Shown here: piece by piece, positions 45,016 through 54,200 of the stretch
Numbering within the stretch: position 1 is the first letter of the stretch
Layout: the number at the start of each line of letters is the position of its first letter
Assembly: GCA_038213005.1 (NCBI GenBank)
Contig: JBBQTU010000003.1
Coordinates: 1-59,091, forward strand
Reading direction: 5' to 3'
Source of the DNA: JBBQTU01 sp038213005
GTDB taxonomy: Bacteria; Planctomycetota; Phycisphaerae; Tepidisphaerales; Tepidisphaeraceae
DNA: 59,091 bases
The notes under the pieces: generated by a model
What the model was told of the DNA's origin: nothing
The model's input: only the letters and a program-made list of their open reading frames with translations
The model's database searches: none
Position numbers and translations under genes: made by a program

Positions 45016-47817
45016 TCAGTCGGCCTTCGAGGTCAAGACAGCAAGAATGTCTGACGGGGATTCAGAGACGGCGGAATCCCAAACGCCGAAGCCGCCGTGC
45101 TGGTTGACGGCCTGGCACCATTCGCGCAGGGCGTCCAGTTTGGCGCGGTCTTGTTCGGTGAGTCGGCCCTTGGTTTCCAGCACCAGCATCTTGCCGCTAC
45201 TGAGACGGATGAGGAAGTCGGGTCGGTACTTGAGGACAACGCCACGGAAGACGTAGACGATCTCAAAGCCCAGGTGGTCGTTCTTCACCCAGGCGGCAAC
45301 GTGTGGGCAGCGGTCAAGCTGGAATGCGTGGCTGGATTCCCAGGTGCTGTCAAAGACACAGCGGTTGATGTGGGATCTGGTGGCGAGTTCGTTAGGCCTG
45401 CCGGTGTACCAGGCTCGCATGTCGCCGGTGGAGCGGATTGGGTTGTCGCGGTCGAGTTGGAGCTCAAGACACTCGGTGTTTTCCTGGCGGATGCCGGTCC
45501 AGAGGTGCTGGACGATCTTGTTCATGTTCAGCGTCAGCAGGATGCGGCGACGAAACTCGTCCTGATTGAACAGCGGCGGGGAAATCTCGATGCGGCCGGA
45601 GCCGAGGAACTGCTCAACGAGGCCGATCAATTGCCCCAGCAGGTATTCCTTGCTGGCTTTCCATGAAGGCTTCATGAGGTCGTAGACCTCAACGGCGGTC
45701 TCGAAAATCACCTTCTGCAGGCGGAACTTGATCCCGAGTTGTTGGAGGTCGATCTCGGAGACGCGGGTCACGTCTGGCTTGCCTTCGACCACGGGGGCGA
45801 TTTCGACGAGGGTGGGCGTATCGGCGGCCTGCAACTGAAGCACTGGCACCTTAGCAGCATTGAGGGTGAGACGCGGGCGCATGACGTGGTCGATGCGGAG
45901 GACATTCGGCCAGGCGATCTCGAAAGGCTGCTTGTCGAGGACAGGCTCGATGGCGGTCTTGGGAGGCGGCGGAGGCGGCGGGGGGCCGTCGCCGCCTTCG
46001 TGCGGGAGGAAGGTAAAGGGAACGCCAAAGATGTTGACGTATTCGGCCTCAAAGAGCCCGGTCTTGAGGTTGACATCGTAACTGGTGCGGCGAAGGCCGC
46101 GGCCGACAACTTGTTCGCAGAGCAACTGGCTGCTGAAGGCGCGCAGGCCCATGATGTGGGTGACGGTCTTGGCATCCCAGCCTTCGGAGAGCATGCCGAC
46201 GGCGATGACGGCTTGGACATCCTGGCCGGGCTTGCCCGGCTGGCCGACGGTGTCCACGATCTGGCGGAGTTGCTCGGCGTACTCCTGCCTGGTCAGCTTG
46301 CGAATCGGCGCTTCGTCGTCGGCATCGTCAGTATTTGACTCAGCGCCGGCGGCCTCAGCAGCGACTACCGGCTCGTCGGCCGCCTCGGCCTTTTCGAGCA
46401 CTTTGGAATCGATGTGCAGCGTGCGATCGGGCGCGCGGAGTTCCTCAATGCGGATCTTCCCGTGATCGAATGCGTACTTTACGCGGGCCGCGGTCTCGGT
46501 GCGATTGCACACGGTGATCATGACGGGCGGGATGCCGTGGCCATGCTTCTGCCACAGCTTTGCCGTCTCCAGCCAGTCTTTGCCCAGCAGGTAGTATCCA
46601 TTGGTCACCAGATCGGGCAGAGGCTCGTGCGGCTCCGCCTTGCGATTGAGGTCATCTTTCACTTCCGGGTCGGCGTAGATGTGGTAGAGGCGGGATTTGT
46701 ACGTCTTCGCATCCGGCACGCCATCATCGCGCACCACCACGCGCGGTGTTTTCACCAGGCCGGATTCAATGGCATCGTTCAGACCAAAGTCGCTGATGAT
46801 CCAGGAGAAGAGGGTTTCATCCGTGGTCTTCTTGCCGGTGGGGACAAACGGGGTGGCCGAGAAGTCGAAGCAGTTGGCGATGCCACGGGCGCGGTGGATG
46901 CGATCAAGACCGCCGATCCACTTGGTGGCTTGCTCAACGTCGTTCTTCGACAGCCCAGTGGCCGGCCCGTTCACCCGCCAGGCGTGGTGGGCCTCGTCGT
47001 TGATCACCAGCAGGCCGGTGGCGTTGGCCATTTCGCCCAGCACGTCGCGGACGTAGGCCTCGTCGCTCTTTGCGCCACGTTTATCGACGCTGCGCCTCTT
47101 TTTGAGCTGCTCCTCGCTCTCCCAGTCGAGCTTGTGCCAATTCATTACCAGCACGCGGCCCTGGCGCAGACGCTCGGCGAGGGCTGGGGGAATCAGGTTG
47201 AAGGCATCGTAGTAGTTGCCGGGTGAGTCGGGGATGAGCACGGCGAGGCGTTTTCGGACGGTCAGGCCAGGGGCGATGATGAGGACATTCTTGCAGAACT
47301 GTGAGCCCTGGCCATCGGCGACGCGGTTGAGAATCTGCCATGTGATGGCCATGGCCATGACGATGGTCTTGCCGGAGCCGGTGGCCATCTTGCAGCAGAG
47401 TCGGCGGAAGAGGCCGCCGTCACTGGGGATGTCGATGCCCTGCCTGTCGGCCGGGGGAGCTTCGATCAGCCAGATGAGGGTTTCGATGGCTTCAAGCTGA
47501 CAGAAGAAGAGTCGGCGGGACTCGCGGGCTTCGGGATCGCGCCAATGTTCCAGCAGACGGCGGGTTGTGCCGGTGATGCCGGGATAGTTAGCCTCGCGCC
47601 AGGCTTTCACGCGGGGGCGAATCTGGTTGACCAGGGGGAGGGGAACGAAGATGCCGGGATCGTCGAAGGCTTTGCTGCCGGGGGTGGCGACGACGTAGCC
47701 GGCCGGGCGGCGCTGGCCATGAAGCGAGAAAGATCGAGTCTCGCGGGCATAGTGCCAATGGCGCGCAGGTTCCTCGTAAGGGGAGTTGATGATGAGCTGG
47801 TCGATGGTGGTTTTCAT
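45016..47817 (-). CDS. Restriction subunit: DEAH helicase with PD-(D/E)xK nuclease (type III-like Res)
   Basis: A 933-residue protein of the BPTD_3080-like restriction endonuclease group. The superfamily 2 motor has Walker A MATGSGKT (about 144-151), DEAH in INDEAHHAW (274-277) and FSATPF; motif VI-like HIMGLRAFSSQLLCEQVVGRGLRR completes the helicase. Between them is an acidic insertion near 480-520. The C-terminus holds a nuclease core, PD at 866-867 and ETK at 881-883 (YRPDFLIRL, LVLETKG). With Mod it should cut unmethylated DNA after translocation. Its start overlaps the upstream gene by 4 bp (ATGA). Confidence 0.88.
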   Translation of the reverse strand: MKTTIDQLIINSPYEEPARHWHYARETRSFSLHGQRRPAGYVVATPGSKAFDDPGIFVPLPLVNQIRPRVKAWREANYPGITGTTRRLLEHWRDPEARESRRLFFCQLEAIETLIWLIEAPPADRQGIDIPSDGGLFRRLCCKMATGSGKTIVMAMAITWQILNRVADGQGSQFCKNVLIIAPGLTVRKRLAVLIPDSPGNYYDAFNLIPPALAERLRQGRVLVMNWHKLDWESEEQLKKRRSVDKRGAKSDEAYVRDVLGEMANATGLLVINDEAHHAWRVNGPATGLSKNDVEQATKWIGGLDRIHRARGIANCFDFSATPFVPTGKKTTDETLFSWIISDFGLNDAIESGLVKTPRVVVRDDGVPDAKTYKSRLYHIYADPEVKDDLNRKAEPHEPLPDLVTNGYYLLGKDWLETAKLWQKHGHGIPPVMITVCNRTETAARVKYAFDHGKIRIEELRAPDRTLHIDSKVLEKAEAADEPVVAAEAAGAESNTDDADDEAPIRKLTRQEYAEQLRQIVDTVGQPGKPGQDVQAVIAVGMLSEGWDAKTVTHIMGLRAFSSQLLCEQVVGRGLRRTSYDVNLKTGLFEAEYVNIFGVPFTFLPHEGGDGPPPPPPPPKTAIEPVLDKQPFEIAWPNVLRIDHVMRPRLTLNAAKVPVLQLQAADTPTLVEIAPVVEGKPDVTRVSEIDLQQLGIKFRLQKVIFETAVEVYDLMKPSWKASKEYLLGQLIGLVEQFLGSGRIEISPPLFNQDEFRRRILLTLNMNKIVQHLWTGIRQENTECLELQLDRDNPIRSTGDMRAWYTGRPNELATRSHINRCVFDSTWESSHAFQLDRCPHVAAWVKNDHLGFEIVYVFRGVVLKYRPDFLIRLSSGKMLVLETKGRLTEQDRAKLDALREWCQAVNQHGGFGVWDSAVSESPSDILAVLTSKAD

Positions 47818-48416
47818 AACACCACCCAGTGTTCAAGCCGGTCAACCATCCGTTCGAGACTGGGCGCTCGCGATCGAGCGTGGGGAAGGCTCCACCGCAT
47901 CTCGACGAACTCGGCTAACCTACTGTTGTAAGCAGGGCCCTGTTTGGATGTGCTTTTTTCCGCCGGAACGATATCTTCGCGGATTCGCCGATAGCGAGAT
48001 CGCTTCGCAGCCCGCACAAGTTCCATTTTAGGATCAGCGACTTGCTCTGGATTTGCAGGTATCAGCTTCTCAGAAACTCCAAGAAATGCTGCCAGTCCTG
48101 CCCGGTCTGCCAATAGCCACGCTTCCACTTCGCGAACCGCTACACGGAATAAACAGTTCGCGTGCCGCGGGTCAGCAAGCCATTCTTTGACTAACGCGGG
48201 GGCGCATACCGCAGTGTCAAGATCCGTCAAGACCAGATATGGGCTGCCGGCGGCGGCCTTGTTGAAAGAGGAGATACGTTTTTTGATGTACCCAGAGCCA
48301 CAACGGCCCTGCACGCCTGCTACGACATAGGGACGTCGACTCTCTTTGAGGAGTCGCCGCAACACGGTCTCACTGAGGTCGTCCTCGACGACGAGATTAA
48401 CGTGAATCGTCTTCAT
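47814..48416 (-). CDS. DUF4276-like protein with TOPRIM-type acidic motifs
   Basis: A 200-residue soluble protein. It begins MKTIHVNLVVEDDLSETVL, where E11 sits in a position like the TOPRIM glutamate. LVLTDLD (D65, D67) gives a DxD, and FRVAVREVEAWLLAD (E96, E98) is the most typical DUF4276 block; IPANPEQVADPKMEL follows as in that family. DUF4276 proteins usually pair with an AAA ATPase and resemble the nuclease half of split OLD/PARIS systems. It overlaps the ATPase gene by 20 bp and the res gene by 4 bp, so all are translationally coupled. Nuclease activity is an inference. Confidence 0.75.
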   Translation of the reverse strand: MKTIHVNLVVEDDLSETVLRRLLKESRRPYVVAGVQGRCGSGYIKKRISSFNKAAAGSPYLVLTDLDTAVCAPALVKEWLADPRHANCLFRVAVREVEAWLLADRAGLAAFLGVSEKLIPANPEQVADPKMELVRAAKRSRYRRIREDIVPAEKSTSKQGPAYNSRLAEFVEMRWSLPHARSRAPSLERMVDRLEHWVVL

Positions 48417-49569
48417 TGCCCCACAGCAAGAGGTGCTCTGCGTTGGCCGCCTCGGCTCGCGGAAGCACCACATCGGCGATACTGAGCCCGCTTTCCAGTG
48501 CCACACGCATCTGATCATCAGATGATGACGGCATAACCGTGGTTCCTTCCCTACTTGGTATCAGGAGCAACACATCCTCCCCCGGAATGCCTTTGTTACT
48601 CAGAAGATCTGCACTGTGGGTGCTCATGAGCACCTGGCGATCCTTCTGCTTCTGTAGCCGGTGGATCACTTCTGGCAGGCGACGCACAATGCCGGGGTTC
48701 AGCGACAATTCAGGCTCTTCCAGCAAGAGCATGGAATCACCCTCAAGCAATGCCCACAACAGCCCAATTAGCCGCAACGTGCCGTCCGAAAAATCGCGTT
48801 CTCTCTGTCGCGCGCCATGCGGCCGCCAGTGTTCGTATACCGCCTCAAGGTGTGGTACTCCACCTTCAGCGTCGTCCACCACATGCTTCAGCTCGCGAAG
48901 CTGCGGCACTGCATACTTCAACGCCTTCTCGATTTTCTTTAGGCGCGCATTCCGATACTTCTCTGGTGTCTTGGATAGCTTCTCGAGAAAGCTCCGTCCA
49001 AACGGGTCGCCTGCTAATCCAGGACCAGAGAACTCGCGCGGATACCGAAGCAACTGCGGCACAATATGCAGGTACAATACACTTTCCAGAAATTTGGAAA
49101 TCGCGCGGAACTCCGCATTTGCATTGATCTGCTCCAAGGACGTCTGGGTGAGTCGTGGCTCATCCTTCTTGTCGGCATCATCTGGCCGGTCCACTATGAG
49201 TTTTGTGCCTTCCCAAACTTTTTCATAGGCCAGAAATGGCTTGCGGTATCCACTGGTCTGCTGTTTGATCCCGAGCGCATATTTCCATGCCGCCGGCTCG
49301 CCAGCGTGGTTAGCCAAATGAATCTCGATTTCGACATCCGGATAGCGCCTGGCGGCTAGACAGCGAATGTGTTTCAAACCATCCCGGTCTTCGATGGCCT
49401 TTTGAAGCCCTCCACCCGCCTTGGCGATGTCGCGAAGAAACCTGAACGCGTCCAGAAAGTTGCTCTTGCCTGATGCGTTAGGCCCCACGAGAATGACTCG
49501 CTCCCTCATCTCGACGTCCACGTTGAGGAAGTTGCGCCAGTTTTTTAGTTTCAAGTGTGAGACGATCAT
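48397..49569 (-). CDS. AAA (ABC-type, AAA15/21) ATPase of OLD/RloA/AriA type
   Basis: A 390-residue SMC-like ATPase. MIVSHLKLKNWRNFLNVDVE leads to Walker A GPNASGKS (29-36), as in OLD and RecF-like proteins. The ABC signature is FSDGTLR (260-266), Walker B MLLLEEPELSLNP (about 280-292), and the His switch MSTHS (315-319). The C-terminus (NAEHLLLWGNEDDSR) lacks a fused TOPRIM domain, which is supplied instead by the next gene. It overlaps the mod stop by 4 bp. In related systems such ATPases sense phage proteins and release or activate the toxic nuclease. Confidence 0.85.
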   Translation of the reverse strand: MIVSHLKLKNWRNFLNVDVEMRERVILVGPNASGKSNFLDAFRFLRDIAKAGGGLQKAIEDRDGLKHIRCLAARRYPDVEIEIHLANHAGEPAAWKYALGIKQQTSGYRKPFLAYEKVWEGTKLIVDRPDDADKKDEPRLTQTSLEQINANAEFRAISKFLESVLYLHIVPQLLRYPREFSGPGLAGDPFGRSFLEKLSKTPEKYRNARLKKIEKALKYAVPQLRELKHVVDDAEGGVPHLEAVYEHWRPHGARQRERDFSDGTLRLIGLLWALLEGDSMLLLEEPELSLNPGIVRRLPEVIHRLQKQKDRQVLMSTHSADLLSNKGIPGEDVLLLIPSREGTTVMPSSSDDQMRVALESGLSIADVVLPRAEAANAEHLLLWGNEDDSR

Positions 49570-52409
49570 GATTGCAGCTCCACCACCTTTAGGCTCTCGA
49601 TCCCTCGGTCATCCACAATCTTAACCGCCACGCGCTTGTTCTTCCCGGGTGCGAATGGCAGGGAGGTTGTCCCGCGATACTGTTCGATCAGGTCTTCATC
49701 AATCTCGGCGCGCAGGGTGCGGGCAAGGCGTGCCCAGCCTTCGTCGGCTCCCGCCAGCGGGAAGAAGACCTGGCGGGGGTAGAGACTGCGGCCGTCGTAG
49801 TCGGGGTCGAGCATCCAGACGGCGATTCTTGCCGTGTCGCCGGATTCGACGGAGCCGGTGACGGGGTTGTAGTAGTCAAAGCCGCGTACCTCGACCTGGT
49901 ACTTGCCGGCGTCGGGGCCTTTCTTGATGGGGGTGACGCTTACGTCGGGCTGGCCGATGAACCAGAAGCTTTCGTTGCTGGCGCGGTTCTTCTTGAGGTC
50001 GCCGGTGAGCAGGTCGGTGTTCATCTGCACCTTGAGAAGCTGCATGCCGGTCTGCTGGGGGGAGAGTTCGTCGATGTCCCTAGCGGCCTCGGGGTCGAAC
50101 TGGTAGGCGACAAACAGAATCATGGCCGGCCTGGGGACCAGTTTACGGGCCTCTTCCCACGCCAGTTCCACCTGCTTCTGTTCCAAGGGGGCGAATTCGG
50201 GGCCGAAGGAGACGACCACCCGTTGAACGTCGCCCTTGGTTTCAGCGTCGGCATGGAGATAGCGCGTGCCGCCGAGCGGCTCGACGCGGGTGAAGGCCAG
50301 ACGTTGCCCGGACCGGCCGCGAACGCCGGTCTTGAGCAGTTCCTGGCGCCACTCGTCAGCGCGCAGGGTTGCTCCAGTGCGGGCCACCGATGCGTCGGCC
50401 AGGGCAGGGGCTTGGTCCTGCGTCTTGAGCTGCAGCATGTCTTCGCTGAGTTCCCCAACCGCGCGGACGGTGGGAGCGGGAACCGCTTCGACGGTAAACG
50501 GCCCGGTTACGCGAACGCGTTCGGGATCGCGTTCGGGCTGATCGTAGAGGGTTTCCTGATCGGCATATTTGGCGATTGCGCGGTCAATGGCCTCGCGATT
50601 CATGCCCTCTTTGATCTCGGGGTTGTTGGCGATGCTCTTGAGGGTCACATGCGGCACGGTCTTACAAACAAAGCCGCTGCCAACGCCTTCCTTGGGGTGT
50701 GCCAGCTTGAAGTAATCGAAGGTAGCCGTCATCAGACGCTGTTTCGCAAGGGTCACGGCGACACGACTCGTGTCGCAAGTAATCCATCGCCGGCCCCATT
50801 GCTCCGCCACAAAGGCGGTGGTGCCACTGCCGCAGGTGGGGTCGAAGACAAGGTCGCCCGGGTCAGTAGTCATCAGCATGCAACGCTGTGCTACTCGCGT
50901 GCTTGTTTGGACGACGTATCGCTTAGGGTCTGCAAATCCCGATATGACAGTATCATCCCACAAATTCGAGATGGGAAAGACCGGAAAATCAGCGAGAAAT
51001 CGAACGTAGCGCAGCGTATCCCCCAGAGCAATCAACCGCCTAGCGTTGGCTAATTTGTGGAGCCCGGCCTCGTCGGTCTTGAAGGTGCCCTTCCCCGGCG
51101 TGAACGGCTTCCCCTCGTACGTAAAGGCTCGCACATCGGAGCCTTGGCTGGGCCTCTGGCTTGTAAGGTTATCGTGAACGAACGGGCGACAGCCCGGCGG
51201 CATCGCGTGCAGTTTGTCGACGGTGCCGCAGTTGAGCCGCGTGCCGTCAGGCAACTCTGCCCACGTATACTGTGTCCCGCCCGCTGCGCCGGCCTCCTTA
51301 TCGAGGAACAACCTTCGATATTTCACATGCTTCACGTCCCGCGCATACCACACCAGGTAGTCGCTAACTGACGAGAGAAGAGTGGCGGAGGCGCTGGTTG
51401 TCTTCGAGAACGTGATCAGCCCGACGAAGTTGTCCGCGCCGAACACCTCATCCATAATCTCGCGAACATGGTGGAGGTTCTCGTCGCTGATCTGGACGAA
51501 GCAGGAGCCGGATTCGTGGAGCAGTTCCTTGGCCAGCAGGAGGCGGTCGCGAAGGTTGGCCAGATAGGAATGGATGCCCAGTTCCCACGTATCCCGAAAG
51601 GCCTTGATCATCTCCGGCTGGGTGGTGAGGTCTTCATCCTTGCCGTCCTTGACATCGCGGCGGTTGACGAAGGGCTGGAAGTTGGAGCCGTACTTGATGC
51701 CGTAGGGCGGGTCGATATAGACCATCTGCACCTTGCCGGCCATCCCCTCTTTTTCCAGAAGGGAGTTCATAATCATGAGCGAGTCGCCGGCGATGAGGCG
51801 GTTGCTCCAGTTGTGGGGGTGGCGGTAGAAGTCGATGGCCTCGCGCAGGGGCGGATTCTCGGGCAGCATGTCAAAGAGGCCGGGCTGGCGTTTCTCTTCC
51901 TTCCTGCGGACGGCCTCGATAATGGTGCGCGGGTCGATGCGCTCATGGACGTGCAGGGAGACGGTGGGGACCTCAAAGGTGAGGCGCTCGGCCTTGCCAG
52001 CCCAGTTGACGAAGGGCTCCTGCATCTTGCGCAGGGTGAGGAGGGCTTTGCGGGCACGGGCGAGGGCTTCTTCGGTCTGGACGAGTCTGGCCTGCGTTTC
52101 GGCCCATTTGGCTTCGGCGAGTGTGGCGGCCGGGCGGCCTTTGTCGGGCTTGGCAGAGCTATCGGCTTCCCTCAATCCCTCATGGATGGCGTCAGCCACG
52201 TCCTGGCGGATGGGCTGGGGATCGAAGGAGAGGGCCGGGTCCAGATGCGGATCGTATCTGTAGACCTTCCTGGATTCGCGGTTCTCACTGTCGGGCGTGA
52301 CGAGGCCGACGGGCGGGTTGTTGAGGCGCTGCTTGTCGGTGTGGGCGTATTGCTCGATTGGCCGGGATGTATCTTCTTTGGGTGCCGCTATTTTACCGCG
52401 TTTGGCCAT
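49566..52409 (-). CDS. Site-specific DNA methyltransferase (beta type, Mod)
   Basis: A 947-residue amino-methyltransferase. Catalytic motif IV DPPYG (233-237) precedes the SAM motif I FDPTCGSGTT (522-531), the beta-class order for N6-adenine or N4-cytosine methylation. The insert between them holds ARDVKHVKYRRLF and DDTVISGFADPKRY, probably target recognition. Residues beyond 560 form an unusually long C-terminal region, with LDPDYDGRSLYPRQVFFPLA near the end, typical of Mod partners of BPTD_3080-like Res. GAGGGAAGG precedes the ATG. It heads the operon mod - ATPase - TOPRIM-like - res. Confidence 0.9.
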   Translation of the reverse strand: MAKRGKIAAPKEDTSRPIEQYAHTDKQRLNNPPVGLVTPDSENRESRKVYRYDPHLDPALSFDPQPIRQDVADAIHEGLREADSSAKPDKGRPAATLAEAKWAETQARLVQTEEALARARKALLTLRKMQEPFVNWAGKAERLTFEVPTVSLHVHERIDPRTIIEAVRRKEEKRQPGLFDMLPENPPLREAIDFYRHPHNWSNRLIAGDSLMIMNSLLEKEGMAGKVQMVYIDPPYGIKYGSNFQPFVNRRDVKDGKDEDLTTQPEMIKAFRDTWELGIHSYLANLRDRLLLAKELLHESGSCFVQISDENLHHVREIMDEVFGADNFVGLITFSKTTSASATLLSSVSDYLVWYARDVKHVKYRRLFLDKEAGAAGGTQYTWAELPDGTRLNCGTVDKLHAMPPGCRPFVHDNLTSQRPSQGSDVRAFTYEGKPFTPGKGTFKTDEAGLHKLANARRLIALGDTLRYVRFLADFPVFPISNLWDDTVISGFADPKRYVVQTSTRVAQRCMLMTTDPGDLVFDPTCGSGTTAFVAEQWGRRWITCDTSRVAVTLAKQRLMTATFDYFKLAHPKEGVGSGFVCKTVPHVTLKSIANNPEIKEGMNREAIDRAIAKYADQETLYDQPERDPERVRVTGPFTVEAVPAPTVRAVGELSEDMLQLKTQDQAPALADASVARTGATLRADEWRQELLKTGVRGRSGQRLAFTRVEPLGGTRYLHADAETKGDVQRVVVSFGPEFAPLEQKQVELAWEEARKLVPRPAMILFVAYQFDPEAARDIDELSPQQTGMQLLKVQMNTDLLTGDLKKNRASNESFWFIGQPDVSVTPIKKGPDAGKYQVEVRGFDYYNPVTGSVESGDTARIAVWMLDPDYDGRSLYPRQVFFPLAGADEGWARLARTLRAEIDEDLIEQYRGTTSLPFAPGKNKRVAVKIVDDRGIESLKVVELQS

Positions 52410-52497
52410 GCCTTCCCTCAAACGAGCAAATGCCTGTTAGCGAGGATGTTACACTGTTGAGGCTGGCAAACAAGATGGTGCGTGAGGCCTGCCTCGC

Positions 52498-52611
52498 CTA
52501 TTGGGCCGCGGCCAACTGGTCCGGGGCAATCTGGTTCCCGCGGATTTCTTTGATCTCTTTCTGACAGCCGATAACGATCAGGGACAGGGCGAGGATCAAG
52601 AGGTATTTCAT
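52498..52611 (-). CDS. Mini-lipoprotein (37 aa)
   Basis: From the ATG at 52611 the sequence MKYLLILALSLIVIGCQKEI is a short lipoprotein signal with lipobox VIGC (Cys16); only about 20 residues follow, ending DQLAAAQ. It resembles entericidin-like lipopeptides in size only. The SD is weak. It precedes mod by 88 bp on the same strand, but a functional link is not implied. Confidence 0.45.
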   Translation of the reverse strand: MKYLLILALSLIVIGCQKEIKEIRGNQIAPDQLAAAQ

Positions 52612-52646
52612 GATTGGCTCGATGATAGCGGGTGGCCGGGCGAAAT

Positions 52647-53180
52647 CTACGGCCTGCTCTGGTCCGGCTGGGCGCGGGGCAGTCGGCCGGTTTGGGTCGT
52701 GAAACTCTGCAGGTACGCCACCCACATCATGGACAATCCGAAAGTGAACGCGCCCTGGAGCACCACGTCCATGTAGTGGCGGGTCGGGGCGATGTGGTAT
52801 CGATCAACGCTCGTCCCCTGGTAGGTGACCGCCTGCACGGGCTCGCCGCGCTTCAGCGGAGCTACCTTGATCTCGATGCGCTTATACGCCCCGATCTCCC
52901 GTCCGCTGGCGTCGACTCTCCGGTCGACCTTCTGATCCAACGCCGCCATCTCAGCTTCGGTGACCTCGAACATCGCGCCCGAGATGTACTTGCCCGGGTC
53001 ATACACGATGTCGGCGATCCCGCCACCCCAATATTCGCTGTAGACAGCAATGCAGAGGCGATAGTTATCCAGGACGGCCGCCCGGCCGCTGCGCATGGGC
53101 AGAGGTCGAAGGCCGTGATGTCGGCACCATTCGCCGACGGCCTTGGTATTGAGGTTCGAACCGTACGCGAAATACCACAT
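52647..53180 (-). CDS. Gamma-glutamylcyclotransferase-like protein
   Basis: A 177-residue GGCT/AIG2-fold protein. The substrate loop is YFAYGSNL at residues 3-10, and FEVTEAEMAALDQKVDRR matches the region bearing the family's catalytic glutamate. Such enzymes act on gamma-glutamyl compounds, but the substrate of bacterial members is often unknown. GAGGAG precedes the start by about 10 bp. Confidence 0.82.
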   Translation of the reverse strand: MWYFAYGSNLNTKAVGEWCRHHGLRPLPMRSGRAAVLDNYRLCIAVYSEYWGGGIADIVYDPGKYISGAMFEVTEAEMAALDQKVDRRVDASGREIGAYKRIEIKVAPLKRGEPVQAVTYQGTSVDRYHIAPTRHYMDVVLQGAFTFGLSMMWVAYLQSFTTQTGRLPRAQPDQSRP

Positions 53181-53293
53181 CTACTGCTGCTCTCCTCGCT
53201 GCGACACCGGCTCGGCAGCCGGGGTCTGCGGCGACTGACTACGAGCAACGCGAGGGTAAGGGTTGCGGCCGAGAAACGCAATTTACGCCCGCA

Positions 53294-53992
53294 TTACGCC
53301 CGCAGTTTCAGTTGCGGGATCGCGTGGGCGACCGTGGCGAGCTGGAGATCTTCCACGACCCAGTCGGCCACCTTCAGGGCATCGGCGGGGCGCGAATTGG
53401 TCACGGCCAGGATGGCGAATCCTTCGGGCTTGAGACGGTTGATGACGGTAGGGGAGTCTTCCACCACCAGGCACGCCGACGGCTTGATGGGGTGGCCGGC
53501 CTTGGCCTGCAGCAACTGCAGCGTGTGATGGTAGACCCGTGGGTCGGGTTTACCGATCGGATAGTCATCGGCACCGACGACCACGCTGAAACAGTCGCGC
53601 AGTGCCAGGCCCGTGAGGGTGGTATCGACTTCCTCGCTGCGGGCTCCAGAGCAGATCGCCAGGGGGCAGCGTCGCCAGAGCCAGCGGACGAATTCCTCAA
53701 CGCCGGGCAGCGGCTTGAGCTGGCTGCGGAAAATCAGGTCCATCATGGTCTCGTTCTTGTGCGTCAGCAGACGCAGCAGAACGCCGGGCTCAAGGGGCCG
53801 ACCTCGCTTCTGATAGATCAGCTTGAACGAGTCCTGGTCGGTCATACCGAGCAGTTGGTCGTAATACTCGTCTTCGCTGACCTCGATTTTCTCGTGGTCG
53901 AGGACCTCGTGAAATGCGTAAAAATGCAAGGGCTCGCTGTTCACGAGCACGCCGTCAAAATCGAAGATCACCGCGGCCGGCCAACGGTTCAT
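53294..53992 (-). CDS. HAD hydrolase, beta-phosphoglucomutase-like
   Basis: A 232-residue phosphatase. Motif I is FDFDGVLVNSEPLH (nucleophile D11, acid D13), motif II LAICSGARS, motif III-IV GKPDPRVYHHTL and VVEDSPTVINRL. The helical cap between residues 18 and 85 is of the beta-phosphoglucomutase/gph type. It is not possible to choose between phosphatase and mutase. The tRNA gene follows upstream on the same strand. Confidence 0.88.
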   Translation of the reverse strand: MNRWPAAVIFDFDGVLVNSEPLHFYAFHEVLDHEKIEVSEDEYYDQLLGMTDQDSFKLIYQKRGRPLEPGVLLRLLTHKNETMMDLIFRSQLKPLPGVEEFVRWLWRRCPLAICSGARSEEVDTTLTGLALRDCFSVVVGADDYPIGKPDPRVYHHTLQLLQAKAGHPIKPSACLVVEDSPTVINRLKPEGFAILAVTNSRPADALKVADWVVEDLQLATVAHAIPQLKLRA

Positions 53993-54008
53993 AAGTGAGA
54001 GTGAAAAA

Positions 54009-54079
54009 TGGAGCCACAGGGAATCGAACCCTGAACTCTTGAATGCGATTCAAGCGTCATCCCGTTTGACTATGGCCCC
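54009..54079 (-). tRNA. tRNA-Ala (anticodon CGC)
   Basis: The minus strand folds as a 71-nt cloverleaf. The acceptor stem GGGGCCA/TGGCTCC has the G3:U70 wobble that identifies tRNA-Ala. The D arm is short (GTCA/TGAC, 7-base loop), the anticodon stem is CTTGA/TCAAG with loop ATCGCAT (CGC at 34-36), and the T arm is CAGGG-TTCGATT-CCCTG; discriminator A. The 3' CCA is not encoded; TTTTT follows and may terminate transcription. Confidence 0.93.
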
Positions 54080-54200
54080 GGGGAAACTTACGTGGGGCGT
54101 ATTGTAGTAGCGGAGGCTGGGCCGTCAAGATTGTGAGGCCAAGGCGGCCAAGGCGCGACGGCATGGGGGGGGGCGTGACAGTTTGGGCGACCCGTCTCCC
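54080..54200. other. Intergenic, upstream of the tRNA
   Basis: This stretch has no gene. It separates the tRNA from a transposase-like fragment and is GC-rich with G-runs (GGGGGGGG near 54164). Confidence 0.4.

Noticed and set aside
45016..47817. Type I restriction HsdR
   Set aside because: There is no HsdS or HsdM pair; the beta-class Mod and the C-terminal nuclease fit a type III-like arrangement better.
54009..54079. Reading the tRNA as Glu or Gln because of its D arm
   Set aside because: The anticodon loop is canonical with CGC at 34-36, and the acceptor stem has G3:U70, which marks tRNA-Ala.
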